From contig NZ_CP094534.1 of assembly GCF_022811645.1 (NCBI RefSeq), positions 310,001 through 374,000 on the forward strand: DNA of 64,000 bases. Reading direction: 5' to 3'. Made by a program: the position numbers and the translations under genes. Positions 25,999 through 34,634 of the stretch are shown piece after piece; the first letter of the stretch is position 1, and each line of letters opens with the position of its first letter. The notes beneath the pieces were generated by a model. It searched no databases. It was not told the origin of the DNA and saw only the letters and a list, made by a program, of their open reading frames with translations. This stretch comes from Hymenobacter monticola. Its GTDB lineage: Bacteria > Bacteroidota > Bacteroidia > Cytophagales > Hymenobacteraceae.

Positions 25999-26868
25999 CT
26001 AGGCGTTCACCACCGAGCCGCCGTTGGGGTGCAGCGTCTGGCCCGAGAAGTATGAGGCGTCTTCTGACGCCAGAAACACGTACGCCGGTGCCACTTCCGA
26101 AGGCTGGCCGGCGCGGCCCATGGGCACGTCGTGGCCAAACAGCGGCAGCTTCAGCAAGCCCACGCCGGTGATAAACGGCGTCCAGATGGGCCCCGGCGCC
26201 ACCGAATTCACCCGGATGCCCTTCTTCACGAGTTGCAATGACAGCGCCCGCGTGAAGGCCGTGATGGCGCCTTTCGTGGAGGTGTAATCCAGCAGCATCT
26301 CGTTGCCCTTGAAGCCGTTCACCGAAGCGGTGTTGATGATGGAGTCGCCTTCCTTGAGGTGCTTGAGCGCAGCCCGCGAGATGCGGAACATGGCAATGAT
26401 GTTGAGGTTGAAGATGCTGTCGAGTTCTTCGTCCTTGATATCCTCCAGCGAGTCGTGCCAGTTTTGCTCGGCGGCGTTGTTTACCAGCACGTTCAGCCCG
26501 CCCAGCTCGGCCACGGTGCGGTCCACGATTTCCTGGCAGAAGGCGGGCGACTTTAGGTCGCCGGGCAGCAGCAGGCAGCGGCGGCCGCGGGCCTGCACCA
26601 GCTCCTGCACCTTCTCGGCGTCCTGCTGCTCGGTGGGGAAGTAGCTGATGGCCACGTCGGCCCCTTCCACGGCGAAATGCACGGCCACGGCCCGGCCGAT
26701 GCCGGAGTCGCCGCCCGTGATGAGGGCCACTTTGCCCTTGAGCTTGTCGGCGCCCTTGTAGCCTTCGCGGATGAATTCGGGCTCGGGGGTCATCTTATAT
26801 TCGAGGCCGGGTTTGCCGGCGCCCGCGTCCTGGCTTTGGGGCGGGAAAATGGTGGGCTTGTCAGACAT
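25999..26868 (-). CDS. SDR-family oxidoreductase (stress-type)
   Basis: 289 residues. Cofactor motif TGGDSGIGRAVAVHFA (residues 50-65), NNAAEQNWHDS (about 131-141), and the catalytic Tyr-x3-Lys in DYTSTKGA. The N-terminal extension (PPQSQDAGAGKPGLEYKM) and the C-terminal GQTLHPNGG are like the YdaD/YhdF general-stress SDR group of Bacillus and many environmental bacteria. Substrate unknown. It is a single gene; the start at MSDKPTIFPP is supported by the N-terminal extension. Confidence 0.87.
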   Translation of the reverse strand: MSDKPTIFPPQSQDAGAGKPGLEYKMTPEPEFIREGYKGADKLKGKVALITGGDSGIGRAVAVHFAVEGADVAISYFPTEQQDAEKVQELVQARGRRCLLLPGDLKSPAFCQEIVDRTVAELGGLNVLVNNAAEQNWHDSLEDIKDEELDSIFNLNIIAMFRISRAALKHLKEGDSIINTASVNGFKGNEMLLDYTSTKGAITAFTRALSLQLVKKGIRVNSVAPGPIWTPFITGVGLLKLPLFGHDVPMGRAGQPSEVAPAYVFLASEDASYFSGQTLHPNGGSVVNA

Positions 26869-27005
26869 GGAAATAGAAATAGGGAAAGGTTGAGCTTACC
26901 CTAACGGCCCGGCCCGGCCCGGGTTGCGACCAGCAGCGCGGAATTGGCTGCTAACCCGTTGCAGTCAAGCCCGTAAAGCCCTGTACTGCACCACCAGCTT
27001 GTTCC

Positions 27006-28412
27006 ATGAATGCCCCTGCCAAAAATACTGCTTTCGGCGCCCTCCTCAGCGGCTTGATGCTGGTAGCCCCCACCCTCTGGGCGCAGAACCTGGACGCCAT
27101 GCCCCAGCTGCAATACACCCAGGCGAGTTCGCAAATTGCCAATCTGGCCCTGGGCGAGGTGGCCCGCGGCACCGCCCGCTCCGGCACCAAAGCCGGGCGC
27201 CCGGGCAGCGCGGCTTCGTTTGCGTACACACCGTCGGCAGCGCTCAAGGCCCAAACCGTGCAGAACTACGTCGACCGGCTCAAAGCCACCAACCCCGCCG
27301 CTTCGCGGGCTGTGGCAAGCACATTGGGGCCCGGCAAGTACGACTACGGCCAGATTTACCGGGGCATCATCGACGGTACCGGCCTGGCCGACAACGACGC
27401 GGCCGCGGCCATGAGCTCGTTTATGATTATGGGCTGGATGACAACGAATAACGTGCTGGACGACAAAGCCATCACTCCTGCCATGGCCGGGGGCGTGCGG
27501 GCCCAGCTGGCTTCCCAGATGGCGGGCAACGCCCAACTGGCCGCCCCCGGCGTGGCCGCCAAGCTGGGCGAGGAAATGAAGCTGCAATGCGTGGTGGTGC
27601 AAGGCGGTTGGCAAGCTGCCGTGCGGGAACGCACCCTGCCGGCCTACCGGCAAAGCATTGCCGGCATGTTCAAAAACCAGTACGGCATGGACATGGCCCG
27701 GTTCCGGCTCACACCGCAAGGCTTTGCCCCTAAGGCCGGTGCCACCACCACCGCAGCCGCCACCCCAGCCAAAGCAGCCACGGCCCCGGCCGCTCCCAGC
27801 GGCACGGGTGCTGCGGCCGGGGCGCAGTGGTTCTTCCGCTCGGTGGGCGATGCTTACGGCAGCATCACCTTCGAGCCGGTGGCCTTGCTGGCCAATGGGC
27901 AGTACTGCGAAGTAGGCGAAAGCCCTCTGGAATCCCTCAACCCCGCCGCCGACAAAGCCAAGCGCCCCGCCGCCTGGGGCACTTGGCGCAAAAACGGCTC
28001 GGGCGTGGTACTCACCAACTATAAAAACCAGTCGAACGACTACAAGCTGGGCACGGGCAGTTGGTTTCCGGCCTACGCAGCGGGCGCCGTGCCGCTGAAG
28101 CGCGCTTACAAAAACAGCAGCGGCGGCAGTATAGGCGGTGCCACGTCGCTGGTCATTTCGAAGATTACATTCCTTGATGGCAGCCATTTCAGCGAGGGCG
28201 CGGACGGCGGCGTCGTCACCGCCAATGCGGCGGGCGGCAGCCGCCGCAGCGCCAGCGGCACCTACCGCCTGCAGGGCCACACCCTCACCCTAACCTACGC
28301 CGACGGCCGCACCGTGCGCCAGTCGTTCGCCATCGGAGCGGCCGGCACCCCGGCCCACGCCGACAATAGCATGATTTTTATTGGCGGCGACGCCTACATC
28401 GAGGATAAGTAA
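27006..28412 (+). CDS. Secreted two-domain protein, unknown function
   Basis: 468 residues with a signal peptide (1-26, ending TLWA). The N-terminal domain (30-235) is helical, with IIDGTGLADNDAAAAMSSFMIM in the middle, and looks like the DUF6683 family; that match is from memory and uncertain. A low-complexity Ala/Thr/Pro linker (240-270) leads to a C-terminal domain (275-468) that is beta-rich and Gly/Ser-rich and unlike anything I recognise. It probably acts in the periplasm. Confidence 0.6.
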   Translation: MNAPAKNTAFGALLSGLMLVAPTLWAQNLDAMPQLQYTQASSQIANLALGEVARGTARSGTKAGRPGSAASFAYTPSAALKAQTVQNYVDRLKATNPAASRAVASTLGPGKYDYGQIYRGIIDGTGLADNDAAAAMSSFMIMGWMTTNNVLDDKAITPAMAGGVRAQLASQMAGNAQLAAPGVAAKLGEEMKLQCVVVQGGWQAAVRERTLPAYRQSIAGMFKNQYGMDMARFRLTPQGFAPKAGATTTAAATPAKAATAPAAPSGTGAAAGAQWFFRSVGDAYGSITFEPVALLANGQYCEVGESPLESLNPAADKAKRPAAWGTWRKNGSGVVLTNYKNQSNDYKLGTGSWFPAYAAGAVPLKRAYKNSSGGSIGGATSLVISKITFLDGSHFSEGADGGVVTANAAGGSRRSASGTYRLQGHTLTLTYADGRTVRQSFAIGAAGTPAHADNSMIFIGGDAYIEDK

Positions 28413-28450
28413 CTTCCCTCCGCGCGGCGCCAGACTGCCACCCTAGGGGG

Positions 28451-28458
28451 TACCTTTG
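28451..28458 (+). promoter_or_regulatory. Bacteroidota-type -7 box (TACCTTTG)
   Basis: Exact TAnnTTTG match, 59 bases before the rluF start, immediately after the preceding gene ends. Confidence 0.55.
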
Positions 28459-28517
28459 CCTTCTTGCCCATGCAGCCCGCGCCAGCCAGGCTGTTTTCCC
28501 CGTTTAGCTTCCGCCCC

Positions 28518-29636
28518 ATGCCGCTCACCTCGCTTACTCGCCTCAACAAATTCATCAGCGAAAGCGGCCTGTGCTCGCGCCGCGAGGCCGACCGCTACAT
28601 CGAGCAGGGCCTGGTATTGCTGAACGGCAAGCCCGCCCAAGTGGGTGACCAGGTGGGCCCGCGCGACCGGGTGAGCGTGAACGGCCACAAGCTGGAACCG
28701 AAACAGGCCGAAGATGCCGTATACTTGGCCTTCAACAAGCCGGTGGGCATCACGAGCACCACCGAGCCGGGCGTGCGCGGCAACATCGTGGACTACGTGA
28801 ACCACGCCGCGCGCGTGTTCCCCATCGGCCGGCTCGACAAGGACTCATCGGGCCTGATTTTCCTGACCAGCGACGGCGACATCGTGAACAAGATTCTGCG
28901 GGCCGGCAACCAGCACGAAAAGGAATACGTGGTGACGGTAGACCGCGTGCTCACTGACCGTATGCTCGACGAAATGGCCAACGGCATCCCCATGCTGGGC
29001 ACCGTCACCAAAAAGTGCGTCATCCAAAAGGAAACGCCCTATATCTTCCGCATCACGCTGGTGCAGGGGCTCAACCGCCAGATTCGGCGCATGGTGGAGC
29101 ATTTCGGCTACGAGGTGGTGAAGCTCGAACGCGTGCGCATCATGAACGTGACGCTGAAAGGCTTGCCTGTGGGCGACTGGCGCGAGCTGACGCCTGCTGA
29201 GCTGGCCGGCATCATGAAAATGGTGGCCAATTCGAGCGGCACCGAGGAAGCTTCCGGTGGCCGCAGCCGCAGCAAAGCGCCGGCCCGCAAAGCCGCCTCC
29301 GCTCCCGCCGATGCCCCGGCCGCGCAGCCCGGCAAGCCCCGACCGCGCAAGCCGGGCCCGCCCTCCATGTTCAACCCCTCGGGCACCGGCTGGTGGGGCC
29401 CGCGCCCCGAAAAAGACGCATCCGCGGGCAAGGCCGCGCCCGGCAGCAAGCGCCCCGCCAAGGCCGGCCCGGGCGGGCCCGCGCGGGCCAAGAGTTCGGC
29501 CCCGTCGCCCCAGCGGCCCAAAAGCGCCGGCCCCGGCAGTTCGGCGCGGCCCCAGAGTGGCCGGCCCGGCACTGCCGGCGGCCGCCCGGCGGGCCCCGGC
29601 AAGAGCGGAAGCCGGGGCCCGGGCCGGCCGCGCTAG
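28518..29636 (+). CDS. rluF: 23S rRNA pseudouridine synthase RluF-like
   Basis: 372 residues. An S4 RNA-binding domain (5-60) is followed by a RsuA/RluB/E/F-type synthase domain with the catalytic Asp107 in [10 protein letters not shown]. RluF isomerises U2604 of 23S rRNA. After residue 240 comes a long low-complexity tail (to 372) made of Pro, Ala, Gly, Lys and Arg, strongly basic and probably disordered; similar tails are common in RNA-binding proteins of high-GC Bacteroidota. The start at [12 protein letters not shown] is set by the S4 domain; the frame opens 18 codons earlier. Confidence 0.85.
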   Translation: MPLTSLTRLNKFISESGLCSRREADRYIEQGLVLLNGKPAQVGDQVGPRDRVSVNGHKLEPKQAEDAVYLAFNKPVGITSTTEPGVRGNIVDYVNHAARVFPIGRLDKDSSGLIFLTSDGDIVNKILRAGNQHEKEYVVTVDRVLTDRMLDEMANGIPMLGTVTKKCVIQKETPYIFRITLVQGLNRQIRRMVEHFGYEVVKLERVRIMNVTLKGLPVGDWRELTPAELAGIMKMVANSSGTEEASGGRSRSKAPARKAASAPADAPAAQPGKPRPRKPGPPSMFNPSGTGWWGPRPEKDASAGKAAPGSKRPAKAGPGGPARAKSSAPSPQRPKSAGPGSSARPQSGRPGTAGGRPAGPGKSGSRGPGRPR

Positions 29637-29683
29637 TGCCGACGGCCGGAATCATTGCCCCGCCCGCTGTCGTTAGCTGCCGA

Positions 29684-30514
29684 ATGAATCACCTGTTCCT
29701 GCTTTTTGGCCTGTGGCTGCCGGCCGCGCCCCCCGCCGCCCCGCCCCTCGCGCCCCTCCAGATTGCCGAGCAGTTTGTGGCCCCTCTGGGCTGGGCCGAC
29801 ATGAAGGACTACCTCTGCTGCGAGGCCGCCGGGCAGGCCAAGCGCGAGACCCTAGGCCAGCAGATTCCGCCGCAGCTGCAGCGCACCTGCCAGCTCGTGG
29901 CGCAGGGCGACAGCACCGCCGTGGTGGCCGTGGAGCTGCAGGGCCCCGCCGAGCACCGCGACTTCTACCTGCACTTCCGACACGAAGCCGAAGGCTGGAA
30001 GCTGGGCGCCATCCGCAACCTGGCCATGACGCACCTGGGGCCGCCCATGGTGGAACTGCTCTCGGCCCTGCCGCCCGCCGAAGTGGCCGACTACGACCGC
30101 AAGCACCCCGACGCCAGCCACGCCTTCACCATCGGCAACCTGCGCCTGTGGACCGCCGCCGACGCCGACATTGCCGCTCATTTTCGAAAAAACCGGGCTG
30201 ATTTTCGCAAGGTGCTGCGCTTGGTGCAGAGCGGCCAGTACTTTGCCCGCGTCGATAGCTTGGCCGCTGGCGAGAAAGCCGCCAATGCCAACCCGGCCGT
30301 GCACGCCCTGCTGCGCAAGCTGTACCTGAGCCGCGTGACGCGCCGCGAAACCGGCTGCGCCAGCTGCCTGGAGTTCGTCATCGGCGGCAAGGTGAACAGC
30401 ACGGTGGGCCTGCTCTACCAACCCGAGCCCGCCCAACTGCCGGCCATGACGCCCGAGCACCTCATCGTGCTCAAGCCGCTGGGCGAGGGCTGGTACCTGT
30501 ATAAGACGACTTAA
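29684..30514 (+). CDS. Exported protein, unknown function
   Basis: 276 residues from MNHLFLLFGLWLP, a short signal-peptide-like N-terminus. It contains a Cys pair near the N-terminus (DYLCCEAAG) and another further on (GCASCLEF, with a CxxC pattern), which could form disulfides in the periplasm. The rest is globular with Leu-rich helices and no recognised family. Located 47 bases after rluF, same direction. Confidence 0.6.
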   Translation: MNHLFLLFGLWLPAAPPAAPPLAPLQIAEQFVAPLGWADMKDYLCCEAAGQAKRETLGQQIPPQLQRTCQLVAQGDSTAVVAVELQGPAEHRDFYLHFRHEAEGWKLGAIRNLAMTHLGPPMVELLSALPPAEVADYDRKHPDASHAFTIGNLRLWTAADADIAAHFRKNRADFRKVLRLVQSGQYFARVDSLAAGEKAANANPAVHALLRKLYLSRVTRRETGCASCLEFVIGGKVNSTVGLLYQPEPAQLPAMTPEHLIVLKPLGEGWYLYKTT

Positions 30515-30522
30515 CGCAGCTC

Positions 30523-30623
30523 GAACGACGTAGGGGCGGGGCTTGCCCCCGCCCGCTGTTGAACGATACACCTGGTTCGGCGCAAACGTCCGGGCGGGGG
30601 CAAGCCCCGCCCCTACGTCGTTC
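30523..30623. repeat. Long inverted repeat, family D
   Basis: Near-perfect arms of about 33 bp (30523-30555 and 30591-30623) built on GAACGACGTAGGGGCGGGG. It lies between two genes in the same direction and is too GC-rich without a T run to be a typical terminator, though it could still form one with the following AATTTTAT. Confidence 0.8.
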
Positions 30624-30643
30624 AAATTTTATAAGTATATCCC

Positions 30644-31633
30644 ATGAAAAAACCCGCCCCCGCCACGCCCACCGAAAAGGAGCAACTGCACCCGCGCAAC
30701 CCGCACCGCGCGCCCTACGACTTCCCGCAGCTCAGCCAGGCCAGCCCGGCGCTGAAAGCCTTCGTGCAGCCCAACAAGTTCGGCAATCTGTCGATTGACT
30801 TCGCCGACCCGGCGGCGGTGAAAGCGCTTAACCGGGCGCTGCTGAAGCAGTTTTATGGCATTGAGCACTGGGACATTCCGCGCGGCTACCTGTGCCCGCC
30901 CATTCCCGGCCGGGCCGACTACGTGCACTACCTGGCCGATTTGCTGGCCGACAGCAACGGCGGCCAGCTGCCGCGCGGCGAGGACATCACCGTGCTCGAC
31001 GTGGGCGTGGGCGCCAACTGCATCTACCCCATCATTGGCCGGCGCGAATACGGCTGGCACTTCGTGGGCTCCGACGTGGACGGCGTGGCCGTGCGCGCCG
31101 CCCAGCAGATTGAGGCCTCCAACCCCAGCCTGGCCGGCGCCATCGAGGCCCGCCTGCAACCCTCCCGCACCCGCATTTTCGACGGGCTCATTCAAGCCGG
31201 GGAAGTGTTCGACCTGACGATGTGCAACCCGCCCTTTCATGCGTCGGCAGCGGAGGCGGCGGCCGGCTCGCAGCGCAAAGTAGCTGGCCTGGGCACCGGC
31301 CCGGCCCGCGGGCGCGGCCCCCGCCCCACGCTCAATTTTGGCGGACAGCACAACGAGTTGTGGTGCGAGGGCGGCGAGGCCGGCTTCATGCGGCGCATGG
31401 TGCAGGAAAGCGGGCGGCGGCCCACTTCCGCCTACTGGTACACGTCGTTGGTGTCGAAAAAAGAAACCCTGCCCGGCGTGTACCGCGCCCTGCAAACGGC
31501 GGGTGCTACCGACGTGCGCACCATCGAAATGGCTCAGGGCCAGAAGAAAAGCCGCCTTGTGGCCTGGACGTTTCTGAAGCCGCAGCAGCAAGCCGCCTGG
31601 CGAAAAGCCCGCTGGAGCCCGGCCGGCGCCTGA
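30644..31633 (+). CDS. rlmF: 23S rRNA (adenine-1618 N6) methyltransferase RlmF
   Basis: 329 residues. The N-terminus (LHPRNPHRAPYDF) is characteristic of RlmF. SAM-binding loop is VLDVGVGANC (117-126) and the adenine-N6 catalytic motif is NPPF (195-198). The enzyme methylates A1618 of 23S rRNA. It is close to the RluF gene, so two 23S rRNA modification genes lie within 2.2 kb, separated by an unknown exported protein. Confidence 0.92.
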   Translation: MKKPAPATPTEKEQLHPRNPHRAPYDFPQLSQASPALKAFVQPNKFGNLSIDFADPAAVKALNRALLKQFYGIEHWDIPRGYLCPPIPGRADYVHYLADLLADSNGGQLPRGEDITVLDVGVGANCIYPIIGRREYGWHFVGSDVDGVAVRAAQQIEASNPSLAGAIEARLQPSRTRIFDGLIQAGEVFDLTMCNPPFHASAAEAAAGSQRKVAGLGTGPARGRGPRPTLNFGGQHNELWCEGGEAGFMRRMVQESGRRPTSAYWYTSLVSKKETLPGVYRALQTAGATDVRTIEMAQGQKKSRLVAWTFLKPQQQAAWRKARWSPAGA

Positions 31634-31749
31634 GCCCAGCGGAAACGCTCCGAATATTGCGTATCTTCGTGATAATCCACGCCGCGGCGGAGCCGGCTTT
31701 CCCGAAACCGGCCCCGTCGCCCCAACGAATCAGCAACAAAACAAACACT

Positions 31750-32235
31750 ATGGGTAGGTCTCAAGAGACATTTGGTAAGAAAGACAACGAGAAAAAGCGC
31801 GCCAAGAAGAAAACCGAGAAGGAGGAGCGCAAAGCCGAGCGCCAGGCCAACGCCAAATCGGGCGTGGCCCTGGAAGAAATGTTTGCTTACGTGGACGAGG
31901 ACGGTAACATCACCACCACCCCGCCCGACCCCACCCGCAAGCGCGTCATCAAGGACGAGGACATTCAAATCAGCGTGCGCAAGCAGGAAGACCGGGAGCC
32001 CGAGGACACGACCCGCACCGGCACCGTCACGTTCTTCAACGGTTCGAAGGGCTACGGCTTCATCAAGGACAGCCAGAGCCAGGAAAGCATTTTCGTGCAC
32101 GCCAACGCCCTGGGCGGCCTCACCATTGGCGAGGGCGACAAGGTGACTTTCGAAACCGAAATGGGCATGAAAGGCCCCAACGCCGTGCGCGTGAAAAAGG
32201 CCAGCGCCACCCCGCCGCCCGCCGCGGCCGAGTAA
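31750..32235 (+). CDS. Cold-shock domain protein with charged N-terminal extension
   Basis: 161 residues. The C-terminal half is a cold-shock domain (about 91-150) with RNP1 KGYGFI and RNP2 SIFVHANAL, which binds single-stranded nucleic acid. The first 40 residues are extremely basic and helical (KKDNEKKRAKKKTEKEERKA), a Bacteroidota-style extension. It has a TATCTTCG -7-like box about 90 bases upstream and a strong terminator downstream, so it is a single-gene unit. Confidence 0.88.
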   Translation: MGRSQETFGKKDNEKKRAKKKTEKEERKAERQANAKSGVALEEMFAYVDEDGNITTTPPDPTRKRVIKDEDIQISVRKQEDREPEDTTRTGTVTFFNGSKGYGFIKDSQSQESIFVHANALGGLTIGEGDKVTFETEMGMKGPNAVRVKKASATPPPAAAE

Positions 32236-32253
32236 GCATGGCTTCAGGAATAG

Positions 32254-32288
32254 AAAAAGGCTGACGCTCCAAGAGCGTCAGCCTTTTT
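32254..32288 (+). terminator. Rho-independent terminator after the cold-shock gene
   Basis: Perfect 16-bp stem (AAAAAGGCTGACGCTC paired with GAGCGTCAGCCTTTTT), 3-base loop, 19 bases after the stop. Confidence 0.95.
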
Positions 32289-32315
32289 GCGTTTGAACTG
32301 GCAAGAAAGCTATTT

Positions 32316-32392
32316 GCTCCGGTCCGACCGCCGTAGGCGGTCCGACCGGTTGAAGTAGCACCGATGTCATTAATTCAGCAACCGGTCGGAGC
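32316..32392. repeat. Inverted repeat built on CCGACCG units
   Basis: Outer arms GCTCCGGTCCGACCG and CGGTCGGAGC, with an inner palindrome GGTCCGACCGCC...GGCGGTCCGACC. Sits between the cold-shock gene and a converging small-protein gene. Confidence 0.65.
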
Positions 32393-32395
32393 TAA

Positions 32396-32662
32396 CTAGG
32401 CGTTGCCGTCCAGCGCAGCCAGGTTTTGCTCAGCGGCGGCGGCATCGGTGCTCGTGTCGGTTTCAGCAGCGGCAGTGCCGGCTTTGCGGCGCTTCGAGAG
32501 GTAGCTCAGGCCCAGGGCCACGAGGGCCGCACCGCCCACCACTTTCTGGGTGGTGCTCAGCTTGCCGAAGGTTTTGCCTTTGCCCAGCTTTTTGAGCGAC
32601 TTGGTGGCGCCGCCGAGCAGCGTGGCCTTTTTAGCGGCCTTGTTTTTTTTGGTCTTTTTCAT
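32396..32662 (-). CDS. Small basic membrane-like protein A
   Basis: 88 residues: a Lys-rich N-terminus (MKKTKKNKAAKK), then GKLSTTQKVVGGAALVALGL, a single hydrophobic segment, and a short acidic Ala/Asp-rich end. It shares the central motif GKLST-x-QK-x-VGG-x-ALVA-x-GL-x-YL with the upstream neighbour at 32708-33067, so the two are paralogues. Function unknown; a membrane-anchored, nucleic-acid- or membrane-binding role is conceivable because of the basic N-terminus. Confidence 0.65.
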   Translation of the reverse strand: MKKTKKNKAAKKATLLGGATKSLKKLGKGKTFGKLSTTQKVVGGAALVALGLSYLSKRRKAGTAAAETDTSTDAAAAEQNLAALDGNA

Positions 32663-32707
32663 GACAGTTGCTTAAGCGAGAATGTGAATGCGGGAAAAAA
32701 CGAGGCT

Positions 32708-33067
32708 TTAATCTTCCGATTCGGACCGGGAGGCGGACTTGGCTTTGGGTGCCTTGCGGCTTTTGTGGCGAGCGGGAGTGGGTTCGGCATCGTCGGCAGA
32801 ACGGCCGGCCAAAAGGTGCGCCGGCCCGGAGTCGTTGTCCTCCGCATCTTTGGCTTTGGCGGATGGGGTGGCGCCGCCGTCCTGGGTGGCCAGGTAGGTG
32901 AGGCCGGCGGCCACCAGAGCAATGCCGCCCACCAGCTTCTGGCCGGTGCTGAGCTTGCCGATTTCCTTGGTCACCTTGCGAAACTTCTTGATGGACAAGG
33001 CAGCAACGTCCAGAATATCTTCCGAAACATCGTCTTTCTTGTGCTTCTTCTTTTTGTCTTTGGCCAT
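32708..33067 (-). CDS. Small basic membrane-like protein B
   Basis: 119 residues, start at MAKDKKKKHKK. Basic N-terminus, a helix (ILDVAALSIKKFRKVTKEI), then the same GKLSTGQKLVGGIALVAAGL hydrophobic segment as protein A, and a longer acidic/Ser-rich, then basic tail (ARHKSRKAPKAKSASRSESED). The two genes are 45 bases apart in the same direction and probably co-transcribed; they arose by duplication. No known family. Confidence 0.65.
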   Translation of the reverse strand: MAKDKKKKHKKDDVSEDILDVAALSIKKFRKVTKEIGKLSTGQKLVGGIALVAAGLTYLATQDGGATPSAKAKDAEDNDSGPAHLLAGRSADDAEPTPARHKSRKAPKAKSASRSESED

Positions 33068-33257
33068 GAGAAGGTTGGGTAAAACAACGGTTTCTAGAAG
33101 GAATTGTAGCGGGAAGGCCATAGCAGGTTTGCGGGGGCAATACCGGGGCACTGGCGCGGCCGGCGGATGATGGTATTCGCAGGGCCCAGCCGGAAGGTTG
33201 CCGTTTTGTTAATTCTTAACATGATAGCCAGACCATACTTGCCGCTTCAATCAGATG

Positions 33258-33277
33258 CTCATTTTATTCAAAATGAG
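33258..33277. terminator. AT-rich hairpin after the DACNV gene
   Basis: CTCATTTT pairs with AAAATGAG around a 4-base loop, 33 bases after the end of the minus-strand gene. Could be a terminator or an operator; the surrounding 33180-33300 region is visibly more AT-rich than the genes. Confidence 0.4.
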
Positions 33278-33309
33278 TGAATTACTGCCCAAGAACTGGC
33301 TTTCTGCCC

Positions 33310-34443
33310 TCAGAGCAGCAGCACGTCGATACGGTGGGCGTGCACCTGCTGCAAGTCCTCTGACCAAGCGAAAACCGTGAAAAACCCATCCATGCTGGCC
33401 ACCAGGGCAATGGCGTCGCGCTGGTCGTGCACAAACTGGGCGGCGGCCAGGTGGCGCGTGCCGCCGTTCTGGGCCGGATGCAGTTGCCGGGGCTCGCTGC
33501 CCACCACGGGCTCGGTCAGCGTCATCACCTCCACGGGCGTGCTGCGGGCGGCCCGCGTCACCTTGGCCCCGAAGGCCAGCAGGTGGTAGTCCTGGGTGAT
33601 GACGGTGGCGCCGTCTACGGCGGTGAAGCCGCCCACCACGCCGATGCTGCGGTGCAGCTGGGTTTGGAGGCCGCGGCGCGACTGCCCCGGCCGGCGCCGC
33701 AGCGTGATGCCCTTGTAAGCCGGCGCCACGGGGTAGCTCAGCGGGTGCACCACCGATTCCTGCCACTTGTCGGAGCCGGGGGGCACCACCAGCACCAGGC
33801 CGCCGCGGCCGTGGGCGCGCATGGCAGCGGCCAGCTCCAGCAGCACGTTATCGACCTCGCCGGAGCCGGCCGAGGGCAGGCTCCGGCCGGGCAGGAAGGC
33901 GCGCAGGGCCGGGCAGTCGGCCATACCGCCGTGCTCCTCGTCCACCAGTTGCAGGTGGTCGCCGCGCAGCACGGCCACATTCACGTACTTGCCGAAACCG
34001 CCCACGCGGCGGTGCTTCACCACCAGCAGGCCGGGCTCCACCACTTCGAGCACAAAGCACAGCGAGGGAATGGTATTGGCCGTGCCCCAGAGGTAGAGGC
34101 CATCGGCGTCGTGCCACACGCCGAGGTGAATGCCAGGCTGCTCCACGGCGGGCGCCAGCTTCAGCAGGTTGTAGGGCGTGAGGCGGCGCTTGTGGCCGAA
34201 CAGCAGCGGCCGGCGCACCTGGTCGGGCGGCAGCAGCGCCAGCGAAATGCGCGGCGGGTGGCCCTCCTCCCGGCGCAGGCTGGCCCAAAATGCCACGTCA
34301 ACCACGGCTTCCACCCACTGCGCCTCGGGTGGGGCGGCCAGCCGGTCGGCGTCTTCCAGGCTGGCGGCGTGGTGCCGGGCAAAATGGGCTTCAATCATGG
34401 GCGCGGCCATGCGCGCCGTGAGGTAAGTGGGTTCGGAAAGCAT
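33310..34443 (-). CDS. DAC-like (DACNV) sensor-domain protein
   Basis: 377 residues. The C-terminal half has the layout of a DisA-type diadenylate-cyclase fold: VDGATVITQDYHLLAFGAKV (276-295) in the place of the DGA motif, and NGGTRHLAAAQFVHDQRDAIALVAS (326-350) in the place of the RHR motif (here R330-H331-L). The N-terminal half is a different alpha/beta domain. Bacteroidota have a family annotated as 'putative sensor domain DACNV-containing', and this fits. Whether it makes cyclic di-AMP or binds another nucleotide cannot be told: DGA is intact but the second Arg of RHR is not. Confidence 0.65.
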   Translation of the reverse strand: MLSEPTYLTARMAAPMIEAHFARHHAASLEDADRLAAPPEAQWVEAVVDVAFWASLRREEGHPPRISLALLPPDQVRRPLLFGHKRRLTPYNLLKLAPAVEQPGIHLGVWHDADGLYLWGTANTIPSLCFVLEVVEPGLLVVKHRRVGGFGKYVNVAVLRGDHLQLVDEEHGGMADCPALRAFLPGRSLPSAGSGEVDNVLLELAAAMRAHGRGGLVLVVPPGSDKWQESVVHPLSYPVAPAYKGITLRRRPGQSRRGLQTQLHRSIGVVGGFTAVDGATVITQDYHLLAFGAKVTRAARSTPVEVMTLTEPVVGSEPRQLHPAQNGGTRHLAAAQFVHDQRDAIALVASMDGFFTVFAWSEDLQQVHAHRIDVLLL

Positions 34444-34495
34444 GTGGGGTGGGAGCGGCAAGGGAAGCAGGGGCGGCGTGGAAAAGAGGTCAAAA

Positions 34496-34593
34496 GAACG
34501 TCATGCTGAGCGCAGCCGAAGCATCTCTACCGCCGTACTAAATTCGATTAGTTACGAGGTAGAGATGCTTCGGCTGCGCTCAGCATGACGTTC
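34496..34593. repeat. Long perfect inverted repeat, family B
   Basis: Perfect 36-bp arms (34496-34531 and 34558-34593) containing GTCATGCTGAGCGCAGCCG. Between two genes on the minus strand. Confidence 0.9.
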
Positions 34594-34634
34594 CTTTTTT
34601 CGAGCGGGTTACCAACCAACACCCGCCGCGCCGC

